64,000 nt of DNA from NCBI RefSeq assembly GCF_051020955.1, contig NW_027476814.1, positions 62,001 to 126,000 on the forward strand. Reading direction: 5' to 3'. The translations under genes were made by a program, and so were the position numbers. The stretch's first letter is position 1; every line of letters begins with the position of its first letter. The DNA is from Megalopta genalis (lineage: Eukaryota > Arthropoda > Insecta > Hymenoptera > Halictidae). The notes beneath the pieces are model-generated. The model did no database searches, was not told the DNA's origin, and was given only the letters and a program-made list of their open reading frames with translations. Positions 47,621-60,729 of the stretch are shown here, piece by piece.

Positions 47621-50600
47621 ATGTATATCACAAGTGTTTGAAGCTAAACCATTTGTTTCGCATGGATTCGAAGATAACCCTTCTACTTCGCATTGATTTG
47701 AAGCTAAATCATGTGTTTCGCATGGATTTGAAGCAAAGCCTTCTACTTCGCATTGATTTGGAGTTAAATCATGTGTTTCGCATGGATTTAAAGCTAACTC
47801 GTTGTTTCGCAAGCAGTTGAAGCTAAATCATGTATATCACAAGTGTTTGAAGCTGAACCATTTGATTAGCATGGATTCGAAGATCACCCCTCTTCTTCGC
47901 ATTGATTTGAAGATAATCATGTGTTTCGCATGGATTTGAAGCTAACTCGTTTGTTTCGCATGCAGTTGAAGAAAAGTAATGGATATGACAAGTATTTGAA
48001 TATAAACCATTTGATTCCCATGGATTTGAAGCTATGCCTTCTTCTTCGCATTGATTTGAAGCTAAATCATGTTTTTCGCATGTATTTGAAGCTAACTCGT
48101 TGTTTCGCATGCAGTTGAAGCTAAATCATGTATAACACAAGTGTTTGAAGCTAAACCATTTGTTTCGCATGGATTCAAAGATAACCCTTCTACTTCGCAT
48201 TGATTTGAAGCTAAATCATGTTTTTCGCATGGATTTGAAGCAAAGCCTTCTACTTCGCATAGATTTGGAGTTAAATCATGTGTTTCGCATGGGTTTAAAG
48301 CTAACTAGTTTGTTTCGCATGCAGCTGAAGCTAAATAATGTATATCACAAGTGTTTGAAGCTAAACCATTTGTTTTGCATGGATTCGAAGATAATCGTTC
48401 TACTTCGCATTGATTTGAAGCTAAATCATGTGTTTCGCATGGATTTGAAGCGAACTCGTTTCTTTCGCATGCAAGTTGAAGCTAAATCATGTATATCACA
48501 AGTATTTGAAGCAAAACCTTTGTTTCGCATGAATTCGAAAATCAGCCTTCTGCTTCGCATTGATTTGGACCTAAATCATGTGTTTCGCATGGATTTGAAG
48601 CTAACTCGTTTATTTCGCATGCACTTGAAGCTGAACCATGTATATCACAAGTATTTGAAGCTAAACCGTTTGATTGGCATGGATTTGAAGCTAAGCCTTC
48701 TACTTCGCATTAAATTGAAGCTAAATCATGTGTTTCGCACGGATTTGAAGCTAACACGTTTGTTTCGCATGCTGTTGAAGCTAAATCATGTATATCACAA
48801 GTATTTGAATCTAAACAATCTGTTTCGTGTGGATTCGGAGATCAGCCTTCTACTTCGCATTGATTTGAAACGAAATCATATGCTTAGCTTGGATTTGAAG
48901 CTAACTCGTTTGTTTCGCATACAGTTGAAGCTAAATCATGTATATCACAAGTATTTGAAGCTAAACCATTTAATTCCCATGGATCTGAAGGTATGACTTC
49001 TACTTCGCATTGATTTGATGTTAAATCATATGTTTCGCATGGATCTGAAGCTATCTCGTTTGTTTCGCATGCACTTGAATATAAATCAAGTATATCACAA
49101 GTATTTTAAGCTAAATCGTTCGATTCGCATGGATTTGAAGCTAAGCCTTCTACCTCGCATTGATTTGAAGATAAATCATGTGTTTCGCATGGATTTGAAG
49201 CTAACTCGTTTGTTTCGCATGCTGTTGAAGCTAAATCATGTATATCACAAGTGTTTGAAGCTAAACCATTTGTTTCCCATGGATTCGAAGATAACCCTTC
49301 TACTTCGCATTGGTTTGAAGCTAAATCATTTGTTTCGCATGGATTTGAAGCTAACTCGTTTGTTTCGCATGCTGTTGAAACTAAATCATGTATATCACAA
49401 GTATTTGAAGCTAAACCATTTGATTCCCATGGATTTGTAGCTATGCCTTCTACTTCGCATTGATTTGGAGCTAAATCATGTGTTTCGCATGGATTTACAG
49501 CTAACTCGTTTGTTTCGCATGCTGTTGAAGCTAAATCATGTATATCACAAGTATTTGAATATGGACCATTTGATTAGCATGGATTCGAAGATCACCACTC
49601 TTCTTCGCATTGATTTGAAGATAATCATGTGTTTCGCAAGGATTTGAAGCTAACTCGTTTGTTTCGCATGCTGTTGAAGCTAAATCATGTATATCACAAG
49701 TATTTGAATATGAACCATTTGATTAGCATGGATTCGAAGATCACCCCTCTTCTTCGCATTGATTTGAAGCTAAATCATGTGTTTCGCATGGATTCGAACA
49801 TCAGCCTTCTGCTTCGCATTGATTTGATGTTAAATCATATGTTTCGCATGGATTTGAAGCTATCTCGTTTGTTTCGCATGCACTTGAATATAAATCAAGT
49901 ATATCACAAGTATTTGAAGCTAAATCGTTCGATTCGCATGGATTTGAAGCTAAGCCTTCTACCTCGCATTAAATTGAAGCTAAATCATGTGTTTCGCTTG
50001 GATTTGAAGCTAACTCGTTTGTTTCGCATGCTGTTGAAGCTAAATCATGTATATCACAAGTATTTGAATATGAACCATTTGATTAGCATGGATTCGAAGA
50101 TCACCCCTCTTCTTCGCATTGATTTGAAGCTAAATCATGTGTTTCGCATGGATTTGAATCTAACTCGTTTGTTCAGCATGCAGTTGAAGCAAAATCATGT
50201 ATATCACAAGTGTTTGAAGCTAAACCATTTGTTTCGCATGGATTCAAAGATAACCCTTCTACTTCGCATTGATTTGAAGCTAAATCATGTGTTGCGCATG
50301 GATTTGAAGCTAACTCGTTTGTTTCGCATACTTTTGAAGCTAAATCATGTATATCACAAGTATTTGAAGCTAAACCATTTAATTCCCATGGATCTGAAGG
50401 TATGGCTTCTACTTCGCATTGATTTGATGTCAAATCATATGTTTCGCATGGATCTGAAGCTATCTCGTTTGTTTCGCATGCACTTGAATATAAATCAAGT
50501 ATATCACAAGTATTTGAAGCTAAATCGTTTGATTCGCATGGATTTGAAGCTAAGCCTTCTACCTCGCATTGATTTGAAGATAAATCATGTGTTTCGCATG

Positions 50601-52424
50601 GATTTGAAGCTAACTCGTTTGTTTCGCATGCAGCTGAAGCTAAATCATGTATATCACAAGTGTTTGAAGCTAAACCATTTGTTTTGCATGGATTCGAACA
50701 TCAACCTTCTGCTTCGCATTGATTTGGACCTAAATCATGTGTTTCGCATGGATTTGAAGCTAACTCGTTTATTTCGCATGCACTTGAAGCTGAACCATGT
50801 ATATCACAAGTATTTGAAGCTACACCGTTTGATTGGCATGGATTTGAAGCTAAGCCTTCTACTTCGCATTAAATTGAAGCTAAATCATGTGTTTCGCATG
50901 GATTTGAAGCTAACTCGTTTGTTCAGCATGCAGTTGAAGATAAGTCATGCATACCACAAGTATTTGAAGATAAACCATTTGATTCCCATGGATTTGAAGC
51001 TATGCCTTCTACTTCGCATTGATTTGGAGCTAAATCATGTGTTTCGCATGGATTTAAAGCTAACTCGTTGTTTCGCATGCAGTTGAAGCTAAATCATGTA
51101 TAACACAAGTGTTTGAAGCTAAACCATTTGTTTCGCATGGATTCAAAGATAACCCTTCTACTTCGCATTGATTTGAATTTAAATCATGTGTTTCGCATGG
51201 ATTTGAAGCTAACTCGTTTTTTTCGCATGCAGTTGAAGCTAAATCATGTATATCACAAGTGTTTGAAGCTAAATCATTTGTTTCGCATGGATTCGAAGAT
51301 AACCCTTCTACTTCGCATTGATTTGAAGCTAAATCATGTGTTTCGCATGGATTTGAAGCAAAGCCTTCTACTTCGCATTGATTTGGAGTTAAATCATGTG
51401 TTTCGCATGGATTTGAAGCTAACTCGTTTGTTCAGCATGCAGTTGAAGCAAAATCATGTATATCACAAGTGTTTGAAGCTAAACCATTTGTTTCGCATGG
51501 ATTCAAAGATAACCCTTCTACTTCGCATTGATTTGAAGCTAAATCATGTGTTGCGCATGGATTTGAAGCTAACTCGTTTGTTTCGCATACTTTTGAAGCT
51601 AAATCATGTATATCACAAGTATTTGAAGCTAAACCATTTAATTCCCATGGATCTGAAGGTATGGCTTCTACTTCGCATTGATTTGATGTTAAATCATATG
51701 TTTCGCATGGATCTGAAGCTATCTCGTTTGTTTCGCATGCACTTGAATATAAATCAAGTATATCACAAGTATTTGAAGCTAAATCGTTTGATTCGCATGG
51801 ATTTGAAGCTAAGCCTTCTACCTCGCATTGATTTGAAGATAAATCATGTGTTTCGCATGGATTTGAAGCTAACTCGTTTGTTTCGCATGCAGCTGAAGCT
51901 AAATCATGTATATCACAAGTGTTTGAAGCTAAACCATTTGTTTTGCATGGATTCGAACATCAACCTTCTGCTTCGCATTGATTTGGACCTAAATCATGTG
52001 TTTCGCATGGATTTGAAGCTAACTCGTTTATTTCGCATGCACTTGAAGCTGAACCATGTATATCACAAGCATTTGAAGCTACACCGTTTGATTGGCATGG
52101 ATTTGAAGCTAAGCCTTCTACTTCGCATTAAATTGAAGCTAAATCATGTGTTTCGCATGGATTTGAAGCTAACTCGTTTGTTCAGCATGCAGTTGAAGCA
52201 AAATCATGTATATCACAAGTGTTTGAAGCTAAACCATTTGTGTCGCATGGATTCAAAGATAACCCTTCTACTTCGCATTGATTTGAAGCTAAATCATGTG
52301 TTGCGCATGGATTTGAAGCTAACTCGTTTGTTTCGCATACTTTTGAAGCTAAATCATGTATATCACAAGTATTTGAAGCTAAACCATTTAATTCCCATGG
52401 ATCTGAAGGTATGGCTTCTACTTC
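47621..52424 (+). repeat. satellite, highly regular 150-bp domain
   Basis: Closely similar 150-bp units with sub-duplications. The GTTCAGCATGCAG variant B monomer sits near 50171, 51430 and 52180, with offsets of 1259 and then 750 (five units). Plus-strand frames stay open for 485 residues (49629-51086) and 510 residues (51113-52645). No promoter-like or splice context is visible. Confidence 0.85.
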
Positions 52425-52645
52425 GCATTGATTTGGAGCTAAATCATGTGTTTCGCATGGATTTGAAGCTAACTCGTTTGTTTCGCATGCAGTTGAAGAT
52501 AAGTCATGCATACCACAAGTATTTGAAGATAAACCATTTTATTCCCATGGATTTGAAGCTATGCCTTCTACTTCGCATTGATTTGGAGCTAAATCATGTG
52601 TTTCGCATGGATTTAAAGCTAACTCGTTGTTTCGCATGCAGTTGA
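51113..52645 (+). other. long open plus frame of the satellite (510 codons), probably not a gene
   Basis: Entirely in the LKLNH frame. It begins at a TTG and ends where a one-base shortening (CTCGTTGTTTCGC) breaks the frame. The same CTCGTTG break ends several neighbouring frames (47611, 51086, 60950), so open-frame ends track a repeated mutation and not gene ends. Confidence 0.25.
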
Positions 52646-55600
52646 AGCTAAATCATGTATAACACAAGTGTTTGATGCTAAACCATTTGTTTCGCATGGA
52701 TTCGAAGATCAGCCTTCTACTTCGCATTGATTTGAAGCTAAATCATGAGTTTCGCATGGATTTGAAGCTAACTCGTTTGTTTCGCATGCTGTTGAAGCTA
52801 AATCATGTATATCACAAGTATTTGAAGCTAAACCATTTGTTTCGCATGGATTCGAAGATAACCCTTCTACTTCGCATTGATTTGAAGCTAAATCATGTGT
52901 TTCGCATAGATTTGAAGCTAACTGGTTTGTTTCGCATGCTGTTGAAGCTAAATCATGTATATCACAAGTATTTGAAGCTAAATCGTTTGATTCGCATGGA
53001 TTTGAAGATAAGCCTTCTACCTCGCATTGATTTGAAGATAAATCATGTGTTTCGCTTGGATTTGAAGCTAACTCGTTTGTTTCGCATGCTGTTGAAGCTA
53101 AATCATGTATATCACAAGTATTTGAAGCTAAACCATTTGTTTCGCATGGATTCGAAGATAACCCTTCTACTTCGCATTGATTTGAAGTTAAATCATGTGT
53201 TTCGCATGGATTTAAAGCTAACTCGTTTGTTTCGCATACTGTTGAAGCTAAATCATGTATATCAGAAGTATTTGAAGCTAAACCGTTTGAATCGCATGGA
53301 TTTGAAAATAAGCCTTCTACCTCGCATTGATTTGAAGATAAATCATGTGTTTCGCTTGGATTTGAAGCTAACTCGTTTGTTTCACATGATGTTGAAGCTA
53401 AATCATGTATATCACAAGTGTTTGAAGCTAAACCATTTGTTTCGCATGGATTCGAAGGTAAGCCTTCTACTTCGCATTGATTTGAAGCTAAATCATGTCT
53501 ATCGCTAGGATTTGAAGCTAACTCGTTTGTTTCGCATACTGTTGAAGCTAAACCATGTATAACACAAGTATTTGAGCCTGATCCATTTGTTTCGCATGGA
53601 TTCGAAGATCAGTCTCCTAATTTGCATTGATTTGAAGGTAAATCATGCCTTTTGCATGCATTTAAAGCTAACTCGTTTGTTTCACCTGCATTTGAAGCTA
53701 TATCAGAGATATTCGCAAGTATTTGAATTTAAATCATTCGTTTCGCATGGATTTGAAGATAAGCCTTCTACTTCGCATTGATTTGATGCTAAATCATGTG
53801 TTTCGCATGGATTTGAGGCTAACTCGTTTGTTTCGCATGCAGTTGAATCTAAATCATGTATATCACAAGTATTTGAAGCTGAAGCATTTGTTTCGCATGA
53901 ATATTAAGTTAAACCATGTGTTTCGCATGACTTTGACGCTAAATAATGTGTTTCGCTTGGCTATGAAGCCCAACTCGTTTGTCTCGACTGCATTTTAAGC
54001 TAAATCATGTATATCAGAAATATTTGAAGCTAAACCATTTGTTTCGCATCGATTTGAAACTAAATCGTTTGTTTCGCAGTTGAAGCTAAATCATGTATAT
54101 CACAAGTATTTGAAGCTGAACCATTTGTTTCGAATAGATTTGAAGCTAAGCCTTCTACTTCGCATTGATTTGAAGCTAAATCATGTGTTTCGCTTGGATT
54201 TGAAGTTTATTCGTTTGTTTCGCATGCAGTTGGAGCGAAGTCACGTATATCACAAGTATTTGAAGCTGAACCATTTGTTTCTCGAGAACACTCTGCTAAA
54301 CCATGTGTTTCGAATGAATTTGAAGCCAACTCATGTGTTTCGCATGGATTTGAAGCTATCTCGTTTGCTTCACATGCTGTTGAAGCTAAATCATGTTTAT
54401 CACAAGTATTTCAATCTAAACCACTTGTTTCGCATGGATTCGAAGATCTGCCTTCCACTTCGCACTGATTTGAAGCTGAATCATTTCTTTCGCTTGAATG
54501 TGAAGCTAACACGTTTGTTTCCCAAGCATTTGAAGCTAATTCGTGTGTATCACAAGTATTTGAAGCTGAATTATTTTTTTCGCAAGAATATTGTGCTAAA
54601 CAATGTGTTGCGAATGAATTTGAAGCTAAACCATTTGTTCCGTATGGATTCGAAGAAGAGACTTCTACTTCGCATTGATTTGAAGCGAAATCATGTGTTT
54701 CGCATGGATTCGGAGATCAGCCTTCTACTTCGCATTCATTTGAAGCTAAATCATGTGTTTCGCATGGATTTGAAGCTGACTCGTTTGTTTCGCCTGCATT
54801 TGAAGCTATATCATGTATATCACAAGTATTTGAATCTGAACCATTTGATTCCCATGAATAGTACGCTAAACCATGTCTTCCTAATGAATTTGAAGCTAAA
54901 TCATATGTTTTGAATGACTTTGAAGCTAACTCGTTTGTTTCGCATGCATTTGAATCTAAATCATGTATATCACATATAATTGAAGCTAAATCATTTGTTT
55001 CGCATGGATTCGAAGATAAGCCTTCTACTTCGCATTGATTTGAAGCTAAATCATGTCTATCGCTAGGATGTGAAGCTAACTCGTTTGTTTCGCATACTGT
55101 TGAAGCTAAATCATGTATAACACAAATATTTGAGCCTGAGCCATTTGTTTCGCATGGATTCGAAGATCAGCCTCCTAATTTGCATTGATTTGATGGTAAA
55201 TCATGTCTTTTGCGTGGATTTGAAGCTAACACGTTTGTTTCGCAAGCAGTTGAAGCTAAATCATGTATAAAACAAGTGTTTGAAGCTAAACTATTTGTTT
55301 CGCATGGATTCGAAGATAAGCCTTCTACTTCGCATTGATTTGATGCTAAGTCATGTGTTTCGCATGGATTTGAAGCTAGCTCGTTTGTTTCGCATGCTGT
55401 TGAAGCTAAATCATGTATATCACAAGTATTTGAAGCTAAACCATTTGTATCGCATGGGATCGAAGATAAGCCTCCTACTTCGCATTGATTTGAAGCTAAA
55501 TCATGTGTTCCGCATGGATTTTAAGCTAACTCGTTTGTTTCGCATGCAGTTGAAGCTAAATCATGTATATCACAAGTATTTGCAGCTAAACCATTTGTTT

Positions 55601-56205
55601 CGCATGGATTCGAAGATAAGCCTTCTACTTCGCATTGATTTGAAGTTAAATCATGTGTTTCGCATGGATTTGAATCTAACTCGTTTATTTCGCATGCTGT
55701 TGAAGCTAAATCATGTATATCACAAGTATAAGAAGCTAATCCATTTGTTTCGCATGGATTCGAAGATAAGCCTTCTACTTCGCATTGATTTGAAGCTAAA
55801 TCATGTGTTTCGCTTGGATTTGAAGCTAACTCGTTTTTTTCGCTAGTAGTTGAAGCTAAATCATGCATATCACAAGTATTTGAAGCTAAACCATTTGTTT
55901 CGCATGGATTCGAAGATAAGCCTTCTACTTCGCATTGATTTTAATATAAATCATGTGTTTCGCATGGATTTGAAGCTAACTCGTTTGTTTCGCATGCAGT
56001 TGAAGCTGAATCATGTATATCACAAGTATTTGAAGCTAAACTATTCGTTTCGCATGGATTCGAAGATACGCCTTCTACATCGCATTGATTTGAAGCTAAA
56101 TCATGTGTTTCGCATGGATTATAAGCTAACTCGTTTGATCCGCATGCAGTTGAAGATAAATCGTGTATATCACAAGTATATGAAGCTGATCCATTTGTTT
56201 CGCAT
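52425..56205 (+). repeat. 8.3-kb-spaced duplication, left copy
   Basis: Repeated at 60730-64000. The offset is 8305 up to about 54650, then 7945, then 7795, because the right copy lacks about 360 bp (12 monomers, 54652-55011) and then 150 bp (one unit near 55310-55460). Distinctive shared pieces include TCTCGAGAACACTCTG near 54281 and GCTAGTAGTTG near 55843. Confidence 0.88.
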
Positions 56206-59200
56206 GGATTCGAAGATAAGCCTTACACTTCGCATTGATTTGATGCTAAATCATGCGTTTCGCATGGATTTGAAGCTAACTGGTTTGTTTCGCATGCTGT
56301 TGAAGCTAAATCATGTATATCACAAGTATTTGAAGCAAAACCATTTGTTTCTCGTGGATTCGAAGATCAGCCTTCTACTTCGCATTGATTTAAAGCTAAA
56401 TCATGTGTATCGCATGTATTTGAAGATAACTCGTTTGTTTCGCATGCTGTTGAAGCTAAATCAAATGTATCACAAGTATTTGAAGCCAAACCATTTGTTT
56501 CGCATGGATACGAAGATAACCCTTCTACTTCGCATTGATTTGAAGCTAAATCATGTGTTTCGCATGGATTATAAGCTAACTCGTTTGTTTCGCATGCAGT
56601 TGAAGCTAAATCATGTATATCACAAGTATTTGAAGCTAAACCATTGGTTTCGCATGGATTCGAAGATAAGCCTTCTACTTCGCATTGATTTTAATCTTAA
56701 TCATGTGTTTCGCATGGATTTGAAGCTAACTCGTTTGTTTCGCATGCTTTTGTAGCTAAATCATGTACATCACATGTATTTGAAGCTAAACCATTTGTAT
56801 CGCATGGAATCGAAGATAAGCCTCATACTTCGCATTGATTTGAAGCTAAATCATGTGTTCGCATGGATTTGAAACTAACTTGTTTGATTCGCGAGCAGTT
56901 GAAGCTAAATCAAGTGTATCACAAGTATTTGAAGCTAAACCATTTGTTTCGTATGGATTCGAAGATCAGCCTTCTACTTCGCATTGATTTGAAGCTAAAT
57001 CATGTGTTCCGCATGGATTTTAAGCAAACTCGTTTGTTTCGCATGCAGTTGATGCTAATTCATGTATATCACAAGTATTTGAAGCTAAACCATTTGTTTC
57101 GCATGGATTCGAAGATAAGCCTTCTACTTCGTATTGATTTTAATCTAAATCATGTGTTTCGCATGGATTTGAAGCTAACTCGTTTGTTTCGCATGCAGTT
57201 GAAGCTGAATCATGTATATCACAAGTATTTGAAGCTAAACCATTTGCTTCGCATGGATTCGAAGTTAACTCGTTTGTTTCGCATGCAGTTGAAGCTAAAT
57301 CACGTATATCAGAAGTATTTGCAGCTAAACCATTTGTTTCGCATGGATACGAAGATAAGCCTTCTACTTCGCATTGATTTGAAGCTAAATCATGTGTTTC
57401 GCATGGATTTGAATCTAACTCGTTTGTTTCGCATGCTGTTGAAGCTAAATCATGTATATCGCAAGTATTTGAAGCTAAACCATTTGCTTCGCATGGATTC
57501 GAAGATCAGCCTTCTACTTCGCATTGATTTGATGCTAAATCATGTGTTTCGCATGGATTTGAAGCTTACTCTTTTGTTTCGCATGCTGTTGAAGCTAAAT
57601 CATGTATATCACAAGTATTTGAAGCTAAACCATTTGTTTCGCATGGATACGAAGATAACCCTTCTACTTCGCATTGATTTGAAGCTAAATCATGTGTTTC
57701 GCATGGATTATAAGCTAACTCGTTTGTTTCGCATGCAGTTGAAGCTAAATCATGTATATCACAAGTATTTGAAGCTAAACCATTTGTTTCGCATGGATTC
57801 GAAGATAAGCCTTCTACTTCGCATTGATTTTAATCTAAATCATGTGTTTCGCATGGATTTAAAGCTAACTCGTTTGTTTCGCATGCAGTTGAAGCTGAAT
57901 CATGTATATCACAAGTATTTGAAACTAAACTATTTGTTTCGCATGGATTCGAAGATAAGCCTTCCACTTCGCATTGATTTGATGCTAAATCATGTGTTTC
58001 GCAAGGATTTGAAGCTAACTCGTTTGTTTCGCATGCTGTTGAAGCTAACTCAAGTGTATAAAAGTATTTGAAGCTAAACCATTTGCTTCGCATGGATTTG
58101 AAGATCAGCCTTCTACTTCGCATTGATTTTAATCTAAATCATGTGTTTCGCATGGATTCGAAGATAACTCTTCTAATTCGCATTGATTTGAGGCTAAATC
58201 ATGTGTTTCGCTTGGATTTGAAGCTAACTCGTTTTTTTCGCTAGTAGTTGAAGCTAAATCATGCATATCACAAGTATTTGAAGCTAAACCATTTGTTTCG
58301 CATTTATTCGAAGCTAAGCCTTCTACTTCGCATTGATTTGAGGCTATATCATGTGTTTCGCTTGGTTTTGAAGCTAACTCGTTTTTGTCGCATGCAGTTG
58401 TAGCTAAATCATGTATATCACAAGTATTTGAAGCTAAACCATTTGTTTCGCATGGATTCGAAGATAAGCCTTCTACTTCGCATTGATTTTAATCTAAATC
58501 ATGTGTTTCGCATGGATTTGAAGCTAACTCGTTTGTTTCGCATGCAGTTGAAGGTGAATCATGTATATCACAAGTATTTGAAGCTAAACTATTCGTTTCG
58601 CATGGATTCGAAGATAAGCCTTCCACTTCGCTTTGATTTGAAGATAAATAATGTGTTTCGCTTGGATTTGAATATAACTCATTTGTTTCGCATGCTGTTG
58701 AAGCTAAATCATGTATATCACATGTATATGAAGCTAAACCATTTGCTTCGCATGGATTCGAAGATCAGCCTTCTACTTCGCATTGATTTGAAGCTAAATC
58801 ATGTGTTTCGCATGGATTTGAAGCTAACTCGTTTGTTTCGCATGCTGTTGAAGCTAAATCATGTACATCACAAGTATTTGAAGCTATATCATACGTTTCG
58901 CATGGATTCCAAGATAACCCTTCTAATTCGCATTGATTTGAATCTAAATCATGTGTTTCGCATGGATTTGAAGCTAACTCGTTTGTTTCGCATGCTGTTG
59001 AAGCTGAACCATGTATATCACAAGCATTTGAAGCTACACCGTTTGATTGGCATGGATTTGAAGCTAAGCCTTCTACTTCGCATTAAATTGAAGCTAAATC
59101 ATGTGTTTCGCATGGATTTGAAGCTAACTCGTTTGTTCAGCATGCAGTTGAAGCAAAATCATGTATATCACAAGTGTTTGAAGCTAAACCATTTGTGTCG

Positions 59201-60729
59201 CATGGATTCAAAGATAACCCATCTACTTCGCATTGATTTGAAGCTAAATCATGTGTTGCGCATGGATTTGAAGCTAACTCGTTTGTTTCGCATACTTTTG
59301 AAGCTAAATCATGTATATCACAAGTATTTGAAGCAAAACCATTTGTTTGGCACGGATTTGATGATAACCCATCAAGTTCGCATTGATTTGAATTTAAATC
59401 ATTTGCTTCGCATGGGTTTAAAGCTAACAAGTTTGTTTCGCATGCACTTGAATCTAAATCAAGTATATCACAAGTATTTGAAGCTAAACCGTTTGATTGG
59501 CAAGGATTTGAAGCTAAGCCTCCTACTTCGCATTAAATTGAAGCTAAATCATGTGTTTCGCTTGGATTTGAAGCTAACTCGTTTGTTTCGCATGCTGTTG
59601 AAGCTAAATCATGTATATCACAAGTATTTGAATATGAACCATTTGATTAGCATGGATTCGAAGATCACCCCTCTTCTTCGCATTGATTTGAAGCTAAATC
59701 ATGTGTTTCGCATGGATTTGAAGCTAACTCGTTTGTTCAGCGTGCAGTTGAAGCAAAATCATGTATATCACAAGTGTTTGAAGCTAAACCATTTGTTTCG
59801 CATGGATTCAAAGATAACCCTTCTACTTCGCATTGATTTGAAGCTAAATCATGTGTTTTGCATGGTTTTTGAAGCTAACTCGTTTGTTTCGCATGCTGTT
59901 GAAGCTAAATCTTGTATATCACAAGTGTTTGAAGCTAAACCATTTGTTTCGCATGGATTCGAAGATAATCCTTCTTTTTCGCATTGGTTTGAAGCTAAAT
60001 CATGTGTTTCGCATGGATTTGAAGCTAACTCGTTTGTTTCGCATGCTGTTGAAGCTAAATCATGTATATCACAAGTGTTTGAAGCTAAACCATTTGTTTC
60101 CTATGGATTCGAAGATAACCCTTCTACTTCGCATTGGTTTGAAGCTAAATCATTTGTTTCGCATGGATTTGAAGCTAACTCATTTGTTTCGCATGCTGTT
60201 GAAACTAAATCATGTATATCACAAGTATTTGAAGCTAAACCATTTGATTCTCATGGATTTGTAGCTATGCCTTCTACTTCGCATTGATTTGGAGCTAAAT
60301 CATGTGTTTCGCATGGATTTACAGCTAACTCGTTTGTTTCGCATGCTGTTGAAGCTAAATCATGTATATCACAAGTATTTGAAGCTAAACCTTTGTTTCG
60401 CATGGATTCGAACATCAGCCTTCTGCTTCGCATTGATTTGGACCTAAATCATGTTTTTCGCATGGATTTGAAGCTAACTCGTTTATTTCGCATGCACTTG
60501 AAGCTGAACCATGTATATCACAAGTATTTGAAGCTAAACCGTTTGATTGGCATGGATTTGAAGCTAAGCCTTCTACTTCGCTTTAAATTGAAGCTAAATC
60601 ATGTGTTTCGCATGGATTTGAAGCTTACACGTTTGTTTCGCATGTTGTTGAAGCTAAATCATGTATATCACAAGTATGTGAATCTAAACCATTTGTTTCC
60701 CATGGATTTGAAGCTATGCCTTCTACTTC
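56206..60729 (+). repeat. satellite between the two large right-hand duplicates
   Basis: Regular A to E units. About 59.0-60.3 kb is closely similar to 52.0-52.4 kb and to 46.66-47.1 kb (offset 13189 for the latter), so pieces have moved over more than 10 kb. It contains the longest open frame of the array (58428-60287). Confidence 0.85.
58428..60287 (+). other. longest open plus frame of the satellite (619 codons), probably not a gene
   Basis: It starts only at a TTG codon of a monomer, in the LKLNH frame, and crosses to the FEAK frame near 59866, where GCATGGTTTTTGAAGC has an extra T. Because the 150-bp consensus has no stop in the LKLNH frame, long open stretches are expected without selection. 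The product would be a basic decapeptide repeat rich in Leu, Lys, Arg and His, with no signal peptide and no unique N- or C-terminus. I annotate it as a by-product of the repeat. Confidence 0.3.
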
